Below are positions 7,673 to 14,521 of a stretch of DNA of 34,107 nt, piece after piece. Numbering within the stretch: position 1 is the first letter of the stretch; every line of letters begins with the position of its first letter. A model generated the notes under the pieces. That model was not told the DNA's origin and did not search any database. It was given only the letters and a program-made list of their open reading frames with translations. The position numbers and the translations under genes are program-made. The stretch lies in contig JBDTDR010000186.1 of assembly GCA_039922955.1 (NCBI GenBank), positions 1-34,107 on the forward strand. The letters are read 5' to 3'. The stretch is from Tumulicola sp039922955. Lineage in GTDB: Bacteria; Vulcanimicrobiota; Vulcanimicrobiia; Vulcanimicrobiales; Vulcanimicrobiaceae.

Positions 7673-8074
7673 ATGACGATGCGTTCCCTTGCTATCGCTC
7701 CATTGCTCGCCCTGGCCGTGGTTGGCCTCGTCGCATGCGGCGGCGGCAAATCCTCGAACAACGCGAACAACGCCGCCAATTCCGCCGGCAACGCGGCCGG
7801 CAACGCGGGCTACAATAGCGCCGCGTCCGCCAAGATCCCGAACTGCGGTGCCGTGAAGGCGGTCTGGGTCAATCTCAATACGAAGGCGTATCACGAGCCC
7901 GGCGACCAGTACTACGGGAACACCAAAAACGGCGAATATCTCTGCCCGTCCCAAGCCAAGGCGCAGGGCTTTCACGCCTCCGGCGGAGCGATGATGGTGA
8001 ATCAGTCCAATCAAATGAACTCGGGCCATCACCGGCGGCACCATAACGTCAGCAGCGACACGAGCACGCCGTAG
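7673..8074 (+). CDS. Small secreted lipoprotein with Asn/Ala-rich linker
   Basis: This is a 133-residue predicted lipoprotein. A hydrophobic signal sequence ends in the lipobox LVAC, with Cys22 as the lipidated residue. An Asn/Ala/Gly-rich low-complexity linker (about 25-52) follows. A compact segment (about 58-104) then contains two cysteines (58 and 91) and the string VWVNLNTKAYHEPGDQYYG followed by TKNGEYLCPSQAKAQGF. Short YH..G..YYG.TK.GEY modules of this kind recur in bacterial envelope proteins of unknown function. The tail is His-rich (GHHRRHH). A strong Shine-Dalgarno, GGGAGGAG, precedes the ATG. It sits between the hut run and a convergent aminotransferase gene 10 bases away. I assign no function. 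Confidence 0.85.
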   Translation: MTMRSLAIAPLLALAVVGLVACGGGKSSNNANNAANSAGNAAGNAGYNSAASAKIPNCGAVKAVWVNLNTKAYHEPGDQYYGNTKNGEYLCPSQAKAQGFHASGGAMMVNQSNQMNSGHHRRHHNVSSDTSTP

Positions 8075-8084
8075 GGAAGCTTTA

Positions 8085-9185
8085 CTACAGCGCTGCATCG
8101 AGCGCGGCGAGCGCATCGGGGAGGTTCGCGCGACCGTACCCGATGCGCACGCGCTCGTCGCCGGCATCGAATGCGGTGCTCGGGAGCAGCAGCACCCCCG
8201 CTCGGGCAACCAGGTCGCTGCAAAACTTCTCGGCGCTTCCGGCGAGATAGCGCGGAAACGCGGTCGTGCCGGCGGGCGGGCGGCGCCACTCGAACAGGGT
8301 CGAGCGGCGCGCGAAGAAGCCGTCGAGAAGATCCAGGTTTCGCACGGCGATGCGCCGCACCCGATCGATGAGGCTTTCGCCGTGCCGCAGAGCGACGTTC
8401 GCGAGGAACTCGCTCGGGGCGCTGCTGCAAATCGTCAGGTAGTCCTTGAACGCCGCCATGCGTTCGTAAAGCGATCGATCGCGGGCGGCAATCCAGCCGA
8501 TCCGCAAACCGGGCAGACCGTAGACCTTCGCCATCCCGCCGAGCGATACGCCGCGCTCGTAGAGATCGCAGACCGCCGCATGGCGATCGCCGGCCGCCCG
8601 CTCGGAGCCGCGATAGACTTCGTCGGAGAACAGCCATAAACCGTGCTTGCGGGCGAGTTCGACGACCGCTTTGAGGCGTTCGGGGTCGAAAACGTAACCG
8701 GTCGGATTGTTCGGCGTCGTGATGACGATGACGCGCGTGGCCGGCCGAATCAAGCGTGCCAGCGCGTCGGGATCGGGGGCGCCCCCGTTGACGAGGTCGC
8801 CCGGCCAGCGCGTCACTTCGGCGCCGATGGCTTCGGCCACCGAATAGTGCGATTGGTACGCTGGAGACTGCGAAATCACGTGATCGCCCGGTTGCAGGGC
8901 GACGTTCATAAAGCTGAAAATCGGCTCTTCCGCCCCGCTGTGAACGAGGATGCATTCCGCGTCGGTGCGTTCGTAGAGCGCCGCAATCGAGCGCCGCAGT
9001 TCGGGATCCCCGCGCGATTGCGTATAGCCGAGCCACACGTCGCCGAGCGCGTCCTCCGCTCCCGGTTCGAGCGCGAGGAGGTCGCGCACGGACATCGATT
9101 CGGGATCGCTGGAGCACAGCAGGTAGCGCGTGGAGAATTCGTGACGCGCGAAATAGCGCTCGAGCGAAAAGTCGCGCGGTTTCAC
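8085..9185 (-). CDS. PLP-dependent aminotransferase, class I/II fold
   Basis: This 366-residue fold-type I PLP enzyme shows TTPNNPTGYVF (Asn and Gly of the cofactor site), WLFSDEVYRG (Asp pairing with the pyridine nitrogen) and GGMAKVYGLPGLRIGW, which holds the Schiff-base lysine and the carboxylate-binding region. The N-terminus has YLLCSSDPESMSVRDLL in place of the usual gly-loop text of aspartate aminotransferases. The substrate cannot be read from sequence; relatives include general aminotransferases and capreomycidine-synthase-like enzymes. The GTG start overlaps the stop of the upstream beta-lactamase-like gene (GTGA), so the two products are made together. Its stop lies 10 bases from the end of the convergent lipoprotein gene. 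Confidence 0.87.
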   Translation of the reverse strand: MKPRDFSLERYFARHEFSTRYLLCSSDPESMSVRDLLALEPGAEDALGDVWLGYTQSRGDPELRRSIAALYERTDAECILVHSGAEEPIFSFMNVALQPGDHVISQSPAYQSHYSVAEAIGAEVTRWPGDLVNGGAPDPDALARLIRPATRVIVITTPNNPTGYVFDPERLKAVVELARKHGLWLFSDEVYRGSERAAGDRHAAVCDLYERGVSLGGMAKVYGLPGLRIGWIAARDRSLYERMAAFKDYLTICSSAPSEFLANVALRHGESLIDRVRRIAVRNLDLLDGFFARRSTLFEWRRPPAGTTAFPRYLAGSAEKFCSDLVARAGVLLLPSTAFDAGDERVRIGYGRANLPDALAALDAAL

Positions 9186-9973
9186 AGCAGTTCGCGCACC
9201 GCGCGCATGAAAGGAGCAAACCGGGCGTTATGCTCCGGAGTGGAAGGAAGCCCCACGTACGCGACCACGACGTAACGCCGGCCTTCTTGAGTAACGAGGA
9301 TGCCGCCGTCGTGCGTGACTTCCTGGGTGTCGCCGGTCTTATGCAAGAAGCGGTCTCCGGGACGCAATCCTTCGCTGAGCTTGTCGTTCCAATGCTGCGC
9401 CGCAAGCATCTCGCGCAGGAGCGCGGCGTGCGCGACGGCGCCATCGGCGATGGCTGCGAAGAGCCGGGCGGCGTCGCCGGCCGGATGACTGTTCCGGTGC
9501 TCGCCGTCCCACTGCGGATCGGCAATCAGCGCGTCGCTGCCGGAAAGTTTGCGATGGAACTCCGTCGCCGGGAGAGCCAGAAGGTCGCGGGCGAGTTCGG
9601 TGGCGCGGCCTCGGCCGACAACGTCGAAAAGCACGTTGGTCGCAACGTTGTCCGAATGTGCGATCGAGAGCTGCATCAACTCGCGCAGCGTGGCCCGGTA
9701 TCCGGGCTGGAGTGGGGACGCGGTATCGTTGGCCGTCATGTTCGCTTCGGTCACCGCCACCCGGGTTACCAGCGCCGTGGGGAGCCCGCCGGCCAGAGCG
9801 GCCAGGGTGGCCGCGACTAGGGGCACTTTGATCATGCTGGCGGGGTAGAAAGGCCGATCCGGATCGAGCACGGTTGCCGAAACGGGCGCATCCAGGGAAA
9901 GAACGACGGCGGAAGCGGGGGCCAAGCCGGCATCGCGGGCGATCGCCTTCAAACGTTTGGCACCTAGACGCAT
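9182..9973 (-). CDS. Beta-lactamase-fold serine hydrolase without signal peptide
   Basis: This 263-residue protein has the class A beta-lactamase/penicillin-binding signature in order: SxxK as PASMIKVPL, SDN as AHSDNVATN and KTG as HKTGDTQEVTHDG. The omega-loop ExxLN motif carrying the deacylating glutamate of true class A beta-lactamases is not evident; the region reads FHRKLSGSD and then EHRNSHPAGD. No hydrophobic signal peptide is visible from ATG 9973 or from the alternative starts ATG 10048 and TTG 10081, so it appears cytosolic. I prefer 9973 because it includes the whole fold; the extra 25 residues from 10048 look non-conserved. It overlaps the aminotransferase gene. It could be a peptidase, esterase or amidase; drug resistance should not be assumed. 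Confidence 0.82.
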   Translation of the reverse strand: MRLGAKRLKAIARDAGLAPASAVVLSLDAPVSATVLDPDRPFYPASMIKVPLVAATLAALAGGLPTALVTRVAVTEANMTANDTASPLQPGYRATLRELMQLSIAHSDNVATNVLFDVVGRGRATELARDLLALPATEFHRKLSGSDALIADPQWDGEHRNSHPAGDAARLFAAIADGAVAHAALLREMLAAQHWNDKLSEGLRPGDRFLHKTGDTQEVTHDGGILVTQEGRRYVVVAYVGLPSTPEHNARFAPFMRAVRELL

Positions 9974-10042
9974 CGAAGGCTCGTTGTGACCGAGCGGGAC
10001 CGCGGCCCTGCCTGCGGGCGCCGAGAAGATGCGTGTAAGCAC

Positions 10043-10071
10043 TTGCATTCTCTGGCGCGGTCGTGTAGACT
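10043..10071 (+). promoter_or_regulatory. Predicted promoter of the STAS/TetR/efflux operon
   Basis: A -35-like TTGCAT (10043-10048) and a -10-like TAGACT (10066-10071) are exactly 17 bases apart, with predicted transcription start near 10078. It lies between the divergent beta-lactamase-like gene and the STAS gene. It overlaps the upstream alternative start region of the beta-lactamase-like gene, another reason to prefer the shorter start there. Confidence 0.5.
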
Positions 10072-10076
10072 GTGCG

Positions 10077-10094
10077 TGCAAGTGCGTACTTGCA
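10077..10094. promoter_or_regulatory. 18-bp palindrome at the operon transcription start (candidate TetR operator)
   Basis: TGCAAGT-GCGT-ACTTGCA is a perfect inverted repeat with 7-base arms, placed at the predicted +1 of the efflux operon. A second overlapping palindrome, TTGCA-T-TGCAA, spans 10090-10100. The half-site ACTTGCATT recurs at 10041-10049 over the -35 box. Size and position fit a TetR-family operator, and the operon encodes a TetR protein. The repeats are seen directly; the regulator assignment is inferred. Confidence 0.55.
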
Positions 10095-10128
10095 TTGCAA
10101 TTTCACCGAGAAATCGGAGTTGGACAGC

Positions 10129-10410
10129 ATGGAATCGGTCGTGATCGAATACCGCCCGAGCGCCTACCCCGTCGTCGAAGCCGCCGTTCTCACGGCGCTC
10201 GAAGCGGGCGCCGCGCGGGTAATCCTGGATCTGGACTCGCTCGACACGCTCGACACGGAGGGCGTTCGCGGGTTGATCACCCTGCTCCGGCGAGCGCGGG
10301 CGCTCGGCGGAGAGTTGGCGCTGCGCTCGGTCAAACCCGACGTCCGGCGCACGCTCGCGGTCACGGCCCTGGACCGGATCTTCCCATTGGTCGAAACGGA
10401 GGCCGCGTGA
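10129..10410 (+). CDS. STAS-domain protein (anti-sigma-factor-antagonist-like)
   Basis: This 93-residue protein is a single STAS domain: a beta strand near the N-terminus, ARVILDLDSLDTLDTEGVRG in the middle, then an alternating helix/strand pattern. In SpoIIAA-type proteins the loop DSSG carries a regulatory phosphoserine; here the loop reads DTEG with Thr43 in the equivalent place, so phosphorylation remains possible. No anti-sigma kinase gene is adjacent. MlaB-type STAS proteins of lipid-transport ABC systems are an alternative relation. ATG 10129 is preferred over the upstream in-frame start because GGAG lies 9 bases before it and the domain begins there. It is the first gene of the operon that ends in tolC. 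Confidence 0.8.
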   Translation: MESVVIEYRPSAYPVVEAAVLTALEAGAARVILDLDSLDTLDTEGVRGLITLLRRARALGGELALRSVKPDVRRTLAVTALDRIFPLVETEAA

Positions 10411-10414
10411 CGCG

Positions 10415-11071
10415 ATGAAGAGCCTCTTGACCGCGCTCGCGCTCGCCGGCCTCGCGGCCGCCTCGATGCCGGCGGCAGCGGCGGCGAGCGGTCCGACCGA
10501 CGCGCACGCCGTCCTCCAAAAGATGATCGATCGCAATCCGTCGCTCGAGTCGTATCGCGCGCGCGTCCACGTTGACGTCCGTATGCTGAGCTTCCCATTC
10601 TTCGCCCCGAAGCTCGACGGCACGTCCTACTACCGTCGTCCGGATACCTATGAAGTTGTTTTCGACCGCGTACCGAGCTATGCCAAGGGATTCGAAAAGC
10701 TGTTTGACGACGTCGGCGACGCGGCGGCGTGGGAAAAGGACCAAAACATCGTCGTGGACGGCGCGCGTTCGATCGACGGGCGCTCGACAATCGTGCTGCG
10801 TCTTACCAAGAAAATTCACAGCACGATCTTGGATCACACGCTCGCATACGTGGACGCCGCGAGTTACACGCTGACGCGGATGGAATGGTACTACGTGAGC
10901 GGCGGCAAGATTTCGATGTCGCAGCAGTACGCTCAGGAAGGAAAGTACTGGGTACCTTCGGCACAGCACGCGACCATCGACATTCCGCACGTCCGCGCGA
11001 TTGCCGACGCCTCATACGGTTCCTATCAAACCAACGTCGCGGCCGTTCCTGCGGTCCCGGATAAGCCATGA
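10415..11071 (+). CDS. Secreted LolA/LppX-like lipoprotein-carrier-fold protein
   Basis: This 218-residue protein has a clear Sec signal peptide (a Leu/Ala-rich core followed by PAAAAAS, cleavage about residue 23-26). The mature part starts with a helix (DAHAVLQKMIDRNPSLESYRA in two parts) and continues as repeated strands. A closing sequence such as YWVPSAQHATID followed by VRAIADASYGSYQTNV is the usual outline of outer-membrane lipoprotein-sorting (LolA/LppX/DUF-type) half-barrels. Such proteins bind lipid or lipoprotein in the periplasm; the ligand here is unknown. There is no lipobox Cys. The gene begins 4 bases after the STAS stop and ends overlapping the TetR gene (ATGA), so it is tightly embedded in the efflux operon. 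Confidence 0.75.
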   Translation: MKSLLTALALAGLAAASMPAAAAASGPTDAHAVLQKMIDRNPSLESYRARVHVDVRMLSFPFFAPKLDGTSYYRRPDTYEVVFDRVPSYAKGFEKLFDDVGDAAAWEKDQNIVVDGARSIDGRSTIVLRLTKKIHSTILDHTLAYVDAASYTLTRMEWYYVSGGKISMSQQYAQEGKYWVPSAQHATIDIPHVRAIADASYGSYQTNVAAVPAVPDKP

Positions 11072-11694
11072 TCGAGGCGACGCGCCGCGCGGCCGATTCG
11101 GCTAAATCGGCCTCTCCCGAGGAAACCCGCGAACGGATTCTTTCCGCCGCCCGCGAGATCATGGCCAAAAAAGGCAAGCGCGGAGCCACCACGCGCGAAA
11201 TCGCCGACGTTGCCGGCGTAAACGAAGCGACGATTTTCCGCCACTTCGGAACGAAGGAAGCGCTGATCGTGGCGGTCGCGCAGCATTTTTGCGGATTCCT
11301 GGCGCTTCGCGAGGTGGCGTCGCAGCTGCACGGCGAGATTACGGAGAACCTGCTGGAACTCGGACGAGCCATGCTCGAACGAATGGAATCGCAGATGGAC
11401 ATGATTCGCTGGTCGCTGGTCGAGCAAGAGTACGAAGCCTCCATCTTCGCAACGACGGCGTGGCGACCGCAACTGGCGATCCTCGAGGTCGTCGGGGAGT
11501 TCATGCAGCGGCGAATCGCGCTGAGTGAGCTTCGGGGAGATCCCAAGAAGCTGGCGATGATGTTCATGGGATTTATTTTCATGCACGTCCTAGCGCGCAA
11601 GAAGTTCCCCGATTCCGAGCTCCACCAAGGCGGAGCCGACGCGGCACTTCGTTTCTACATCGACGTTTTTCTCAACGGGGTTCGAGGCAAGTAG
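11068..11694 (+). CDS. TetR/AcrR-family transcriptional regulator
   Basis: This 208-residue protein has the N-terminal TetR DNA-binding domain: ETRERILSAAREIMAKKG, followed by the helix-turn-helix GATTREIADVAGVNEATIFRHF in two adjoining parts (about 38-62) and TKEALIVAV. The all-helical remainder is the ligand-binding and dimerisation domain and carries no specific recognisable motif. It lies inside the operon it probably controls. The natural target is the palindrome at 10077-10094. The ATG overlaps the preceding stop, and the stop TAG is 2 bases before the adaptor gene. Confidence 0.93.
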   Translation: MIEATRRAADSAKSASPEETRERILSAAREIMAKKGKRGATTREIADVAGVNEATIFRHFGTKEALIVAVAQHFCGFLALREVASQLHGEITENLLELGRAMLERMESQMDMIRWSLVEQEYEASIFATTAWRPQLAILEVVGEFMQRRIALSELRGDPKKLAMMFMGFIFMHVLARKKFPDSELHQGGADAALRFYIDVFLNGVRGK

Positions 11695-11696
11695 TC

Positions 11697-12968
11697 ATGG
11701 ATACGCGCGAAGCCGACCAGCCGAAAACGGCGGCCGTTCCCAAAACGCCCAACGGCGTCGGACGCCACGCTCCCGACGAGGACCTCGAAGAAGAAACGCG
11801 CACCGGTCCGCGCAAGCGCGTATTCTTCATCATCGGTGCGGTCGTTGCCGTCATTCTTGCCTTAGTCTTCGGGATACCGTGGCTTGCGTATAGCCTCTCG
11901 CACCAGGCGACCGACGACGCGCGCGTCGACGCCGACGCGGTCGCGGTGACCAGCCGCATCGGCGAAAAAATCGACCGGATATTGGTTGACGCCAACCAAC
12001 CGGTGCAAAAAGGCCAGCTGCTGATCGTCATGGACAATAAGGACGAGCTTGCCCGGCTCAAGCAGGCACAGGCGCAGTTCGATTTAGCGATGGCCAATCA
12101 GCGGTCGACGACGGTGCAAGGCCGCGGCGGGGTCGCTGCGGCGCAGGGCGACGTGGGGAGCCAGCAAGCGCAGATTCCGGTCGCCCAAGCCGGCGTTTCG
12201 CAAGCTTCGGCGCAGCTCGCGGTCACATCGGCCCAGCTCCCGGCGGCGCAGCAAGCGTACGTGAAAGCCCAGGCCGATTACGCGCGCACGCGGTCGCTGG
12301 TCAACTCCGGTGACGAGCCGCGCGCGCAGCTCGACGCGGTGCGGGCGCAAGCCGCGCAGGCCGCAGCCCAGCTCAACGCCGCGCGCGATCAGATCGGCGT
12401 CGCGCAGGCGAACCTGGATGCGGCTGCGCAAAGGGTTACCGCTTCCGCGGCAACGGCCTTCGCGGCGCAGGGTGGTCTGGTGACGGCGCAGGGCAAGCTC
12501 GAACAAGCTGCCGACCCCAGCCAAGTCGAGTCGGCGAAAGCCGCGCTCGACCTGGCCAAGCAAAGCCTCACCTACACGCGGATCACCTCGGCGATCGATG
12601 GATACGTGGGCGAAAAGAGCGCCGAGGTCGGTCAAACGGTCAATGCGGGGATGACGCTCATGACGCTGATTCCGCATAAGGTCTTCATCACGGCGAACTA
12701 CAAAGAGACGCAGATGGGCGCCATGCGCGTGGGACAATCGGTTGACATTAAGGTCGATGCGTACAAGGGCGTGACGTTTCACGGCCACGTCGAATCGATC
12801 AATCCGGCTTCCCAGAATACTTACGCGCTCGTTCCGGCACAAAACGCGACGGGGAACTTCGTAAAAGTAACGCAGCGCATACCGGTCCGCATTTCCATCG
12901 ACGCCGACCACGGCGACATGCCGCTGCGACCCGGGATGAGCGTCGAGACGTACGTCAAGACGAAATAA
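11697..12968 (+). CDS. HlyD/EmrA-family membrane fusion protein
   Basis: This 423-residue periplasmic adaptor links an inner-membrane pump to an outer-membrane channel. An acidic cytosolic N-terminus is followed by one transmembrane helix (about 41-63, VFFIIGAVVAVILALVFGI). Next is the biotinyl-lipoyl half-motif ATDDARVDADAVAVTSRIGE with VQKGQLLIVMDN. A long Gln/Ala-rich alpha-helical hairpin (about 125-280) then leads to the second lipoyl half and beta-barrel, YTRITSAIDGYVGEKSAEVG and GMSVETYVKTK. This order is that of EmrA. It sits between the TetR and MFS genes. The tripartite assignment is strong; substrates are unknown. Confidence 0.92.
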   Translation: MDTREADQPKTAAVPKTPNGVGRHAPDEDLEEETRTGPRKRVFFIIGAVVAVILALVFGIPWLAYSLSHQATDDARVDADAVAVTSRIGEKIDRILVDANQPVQKGQLLIVMDNKDELARLKQAQAQFDLAMANQRSTTVQGRGGVAAAQGDVGSQQAQIPVAQAGVSQASAQLAVTSAQLPAAQQAYVKAQADYARTRSLVNSGDEPRAQLDAVRAQAAQAAAQLNAARDQIGVAQANLDAAAQRVTASAATAFAAQGGLVTAQGKLEQAADPSQVESAKAALDLAKQSLTYTRITSAIDGYVGEKSAEVGQTVNAGMTLMTLIPHKVFITANYKETQMGAMRVGQSVDIKVDAYKGVTFHGHVESINPASQNTYALVPAQNATGNFVKVTQRIPVRISIDADHGDMPLRPGMSVETYVKTK

Positions 12969-12988
12969 ACGGCGAGGAACGCGCAAAA

Positions 12989-14518
12989 ATGCAGCAAAGC
13001 GTGGTCGTCGAGCACGGCCTGCGCAGGGCCATCGTGAGCGTCGCCGTGATCGCCGCGACGCTGCTCGAGGTCGTCGACACGACGATCGTGAACGTGGCGC
13101 TGCCGAATATCCAAGGCAACTTCGGCATCGCGATCGACTTGAGCGCATGGATCGTGACCGGATACATCATCGCCAACGTCGTGGTCATTCCGATTACGCC
13201 GTGGCTGGCGGCGCGCTTCGGCCGCCGGCAATACTTCTTTGCGTCGATCGTCATCTTCACGATCGCTTCGCTGATGTGCGGGCTTTCGGACAACTTCGGG
13301 CAGCTCGTGTTTTGGCGGATCGTCCAGGGCCTGGGCGGCGGCGGGCTGATCTCGACCTCGCAAGCGATTTTGCGCGACACGTATACGATTCGCGAACAAG
13401 GCATGGCGCAAGGCATCTTCGCGATGGGCGTGATCGTAGGCCCCGCGGTCGGGCCCGTGCTGGGCGGCTGGATCACCGACAACTTCAGCTGGCACTGGGT
13501 GTTCTTCATCAACTTGCCGGTCGGCATCGTCGCCGGGGCGCTCATTTGGTTGTATCTACGGAATCCCGCCGAACCGCAGTTCAAGAAGCTCGACTGGGTC
13601 GGGCTCGGCCTGCTGGCGCTGGGTTTGGGCGCGATGCAGTACGTGCTCGAGCAAGGGCAGCAATACGATTGGTTCGACGACGGGAACATTCGGTTGTTCA
13701 CCGCGCTGTCGCTCGCCGGCCTGGCGGCGTTTGTTGCGTGGACGCTGCGCTCGAAAATCCCGGTGGTCGATCTGAACGTCTTACGGTTGCGGCAAGTCGC
13801 CGCCGGCAGCATTCTGGGGGCGGTGCTTGGGGTGAGTTTGTATGGGTCGATTTTAGTCTTGCCGCAATATCTACAGAACTCGCTGGGTTTCACCGCGACG
13901 CTCTCCGGGCTTACGATCTTGATTCGCGCCGGCGCGGTGATGGTGTTCACGCCGATTACCGCGGCGCTGGCGGGGCGCGGCGCGATCGACGTGCGCATTT
14001 CCACGGCACTCGGATTCGTTTTGCTGGCGGTGTCGAACTGGATGCTGGCCGACGTGACGACGCCCGAGTCACAGTTTGGGACGCTCATTGCGTCGCTGAT
14101 CGTTAGCGGCATCGGGCTCTCGCAGATTTTCGTTCCGCTCTCGATCGCCGTACTCGGCGGCGTCCCCGACAAAGAAGTGCCATCCACGTCGGCCTTCTTT
14201 AACCTATCGCGGCAGATCGGCGGCAGCCTGGCCACGGCCGTTCTCGTCACGCTGTTAGTGCGGGGATTTGCGGTGCATCAAAACGAATTGGCAGGAACGC
14301 AAACCCTACAACACGCACCGACCGCACAGTACCTGCAGCATCGTGGCGGCCAAACGTCGGCCCCCGCGCTCGTTAACTTGGAGAGCATCGTTGCAGGGCA
14401 AGCCGCCGTGCAGTCGTATGCCGATACGTCGCGCTGGGTTGCGATCGTTACAATCGCGCTGGCACCACTAGTTCTATTGCTCAACAAGCCGCGCCTCGGA
14501 ATAGCGGCGGGGGAATAA
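12989..14518 (+). CDS. DHA2-family MFS drug efflux pump (EmrB-type)
   Basis: This 509-residue integral membrane protein has about 14 predicted membrane segments. The DHA2 motif at the first helix is seen in LLEVVDTTIVNVALPNIQG. Motif A, in the loop after helix 2, appears as WLAARFGRRQYF, and the antiporter motif C region as VGPAVGPVLGGWI. Proton-driven export of hydrophobic compounds or drugs is the family role. GAGGAA lies about 10 bases before the ATG. The preceding EmrA-type adaptor and following TolC-type channel indicate a complete three-part export machine spanning both membranes. The substrate cannot be predicted. Confidence 0.94.
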   Translation: MQQSVVVEHGLRRAIVSVAVIAATLLEVVDTTIVNVALPNIQGNFGIAIDLSAWIVTGYIIANVVVIPITPWLAARFGRRQYFFASIVIFTIASLMCGLSDNFGQLVFWRIVQGLGGGGLISTSQAILRDTYTIREQGMAQGIFAMGVIVGPAVGPVLGGWITDNFSWHWVFFINLPVGIVAGALIWLYLRNPAEPQFKKLDWVGLGLLALGLGAMQYVLEQGQQYDWFDDGNIRLFTALSLAGLAAFVAWTLRSKIPVVDLNVLRLRQVAAGSILGAVLGVSLYGSILVLPQYLQNSLGFTATLSGLTILIRAGAVMVFTPITAALAGRGAIDVRISTALGFVLLAVSNWMLADVTTPESQFGTLIASLIVSGIGLSQIFVPLSIAVLGGVPDKEVPSTSAFFNLSRQIGGSLATAVLVTLLVRGFAVHQNELAGTQTLQHAPTAQYLQHRGGQTSAPALVNLESIVAGQAAVQSYADTSRWVAIVTIALAPLVLLLNKPRLGIAAGE

Positions 14519-14521
14519 GAA

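Noticed and set aside
9182..9973. Antibiotic-resistance beta-lactamase
   Set aside because: SxxK, SDN and KTG are present, but no signal peptide and no ExxLN deacylation motif are evident, so calling it a resistance gene is not justified.
12955..14250. 431-codon minus-strand frame opposite the MFS pump
   Set aside because: The translation is Ser/Thr/Ile/Pro-rich antisense of membrane helices; the plus strand encodes a complete DHA2 transporter.
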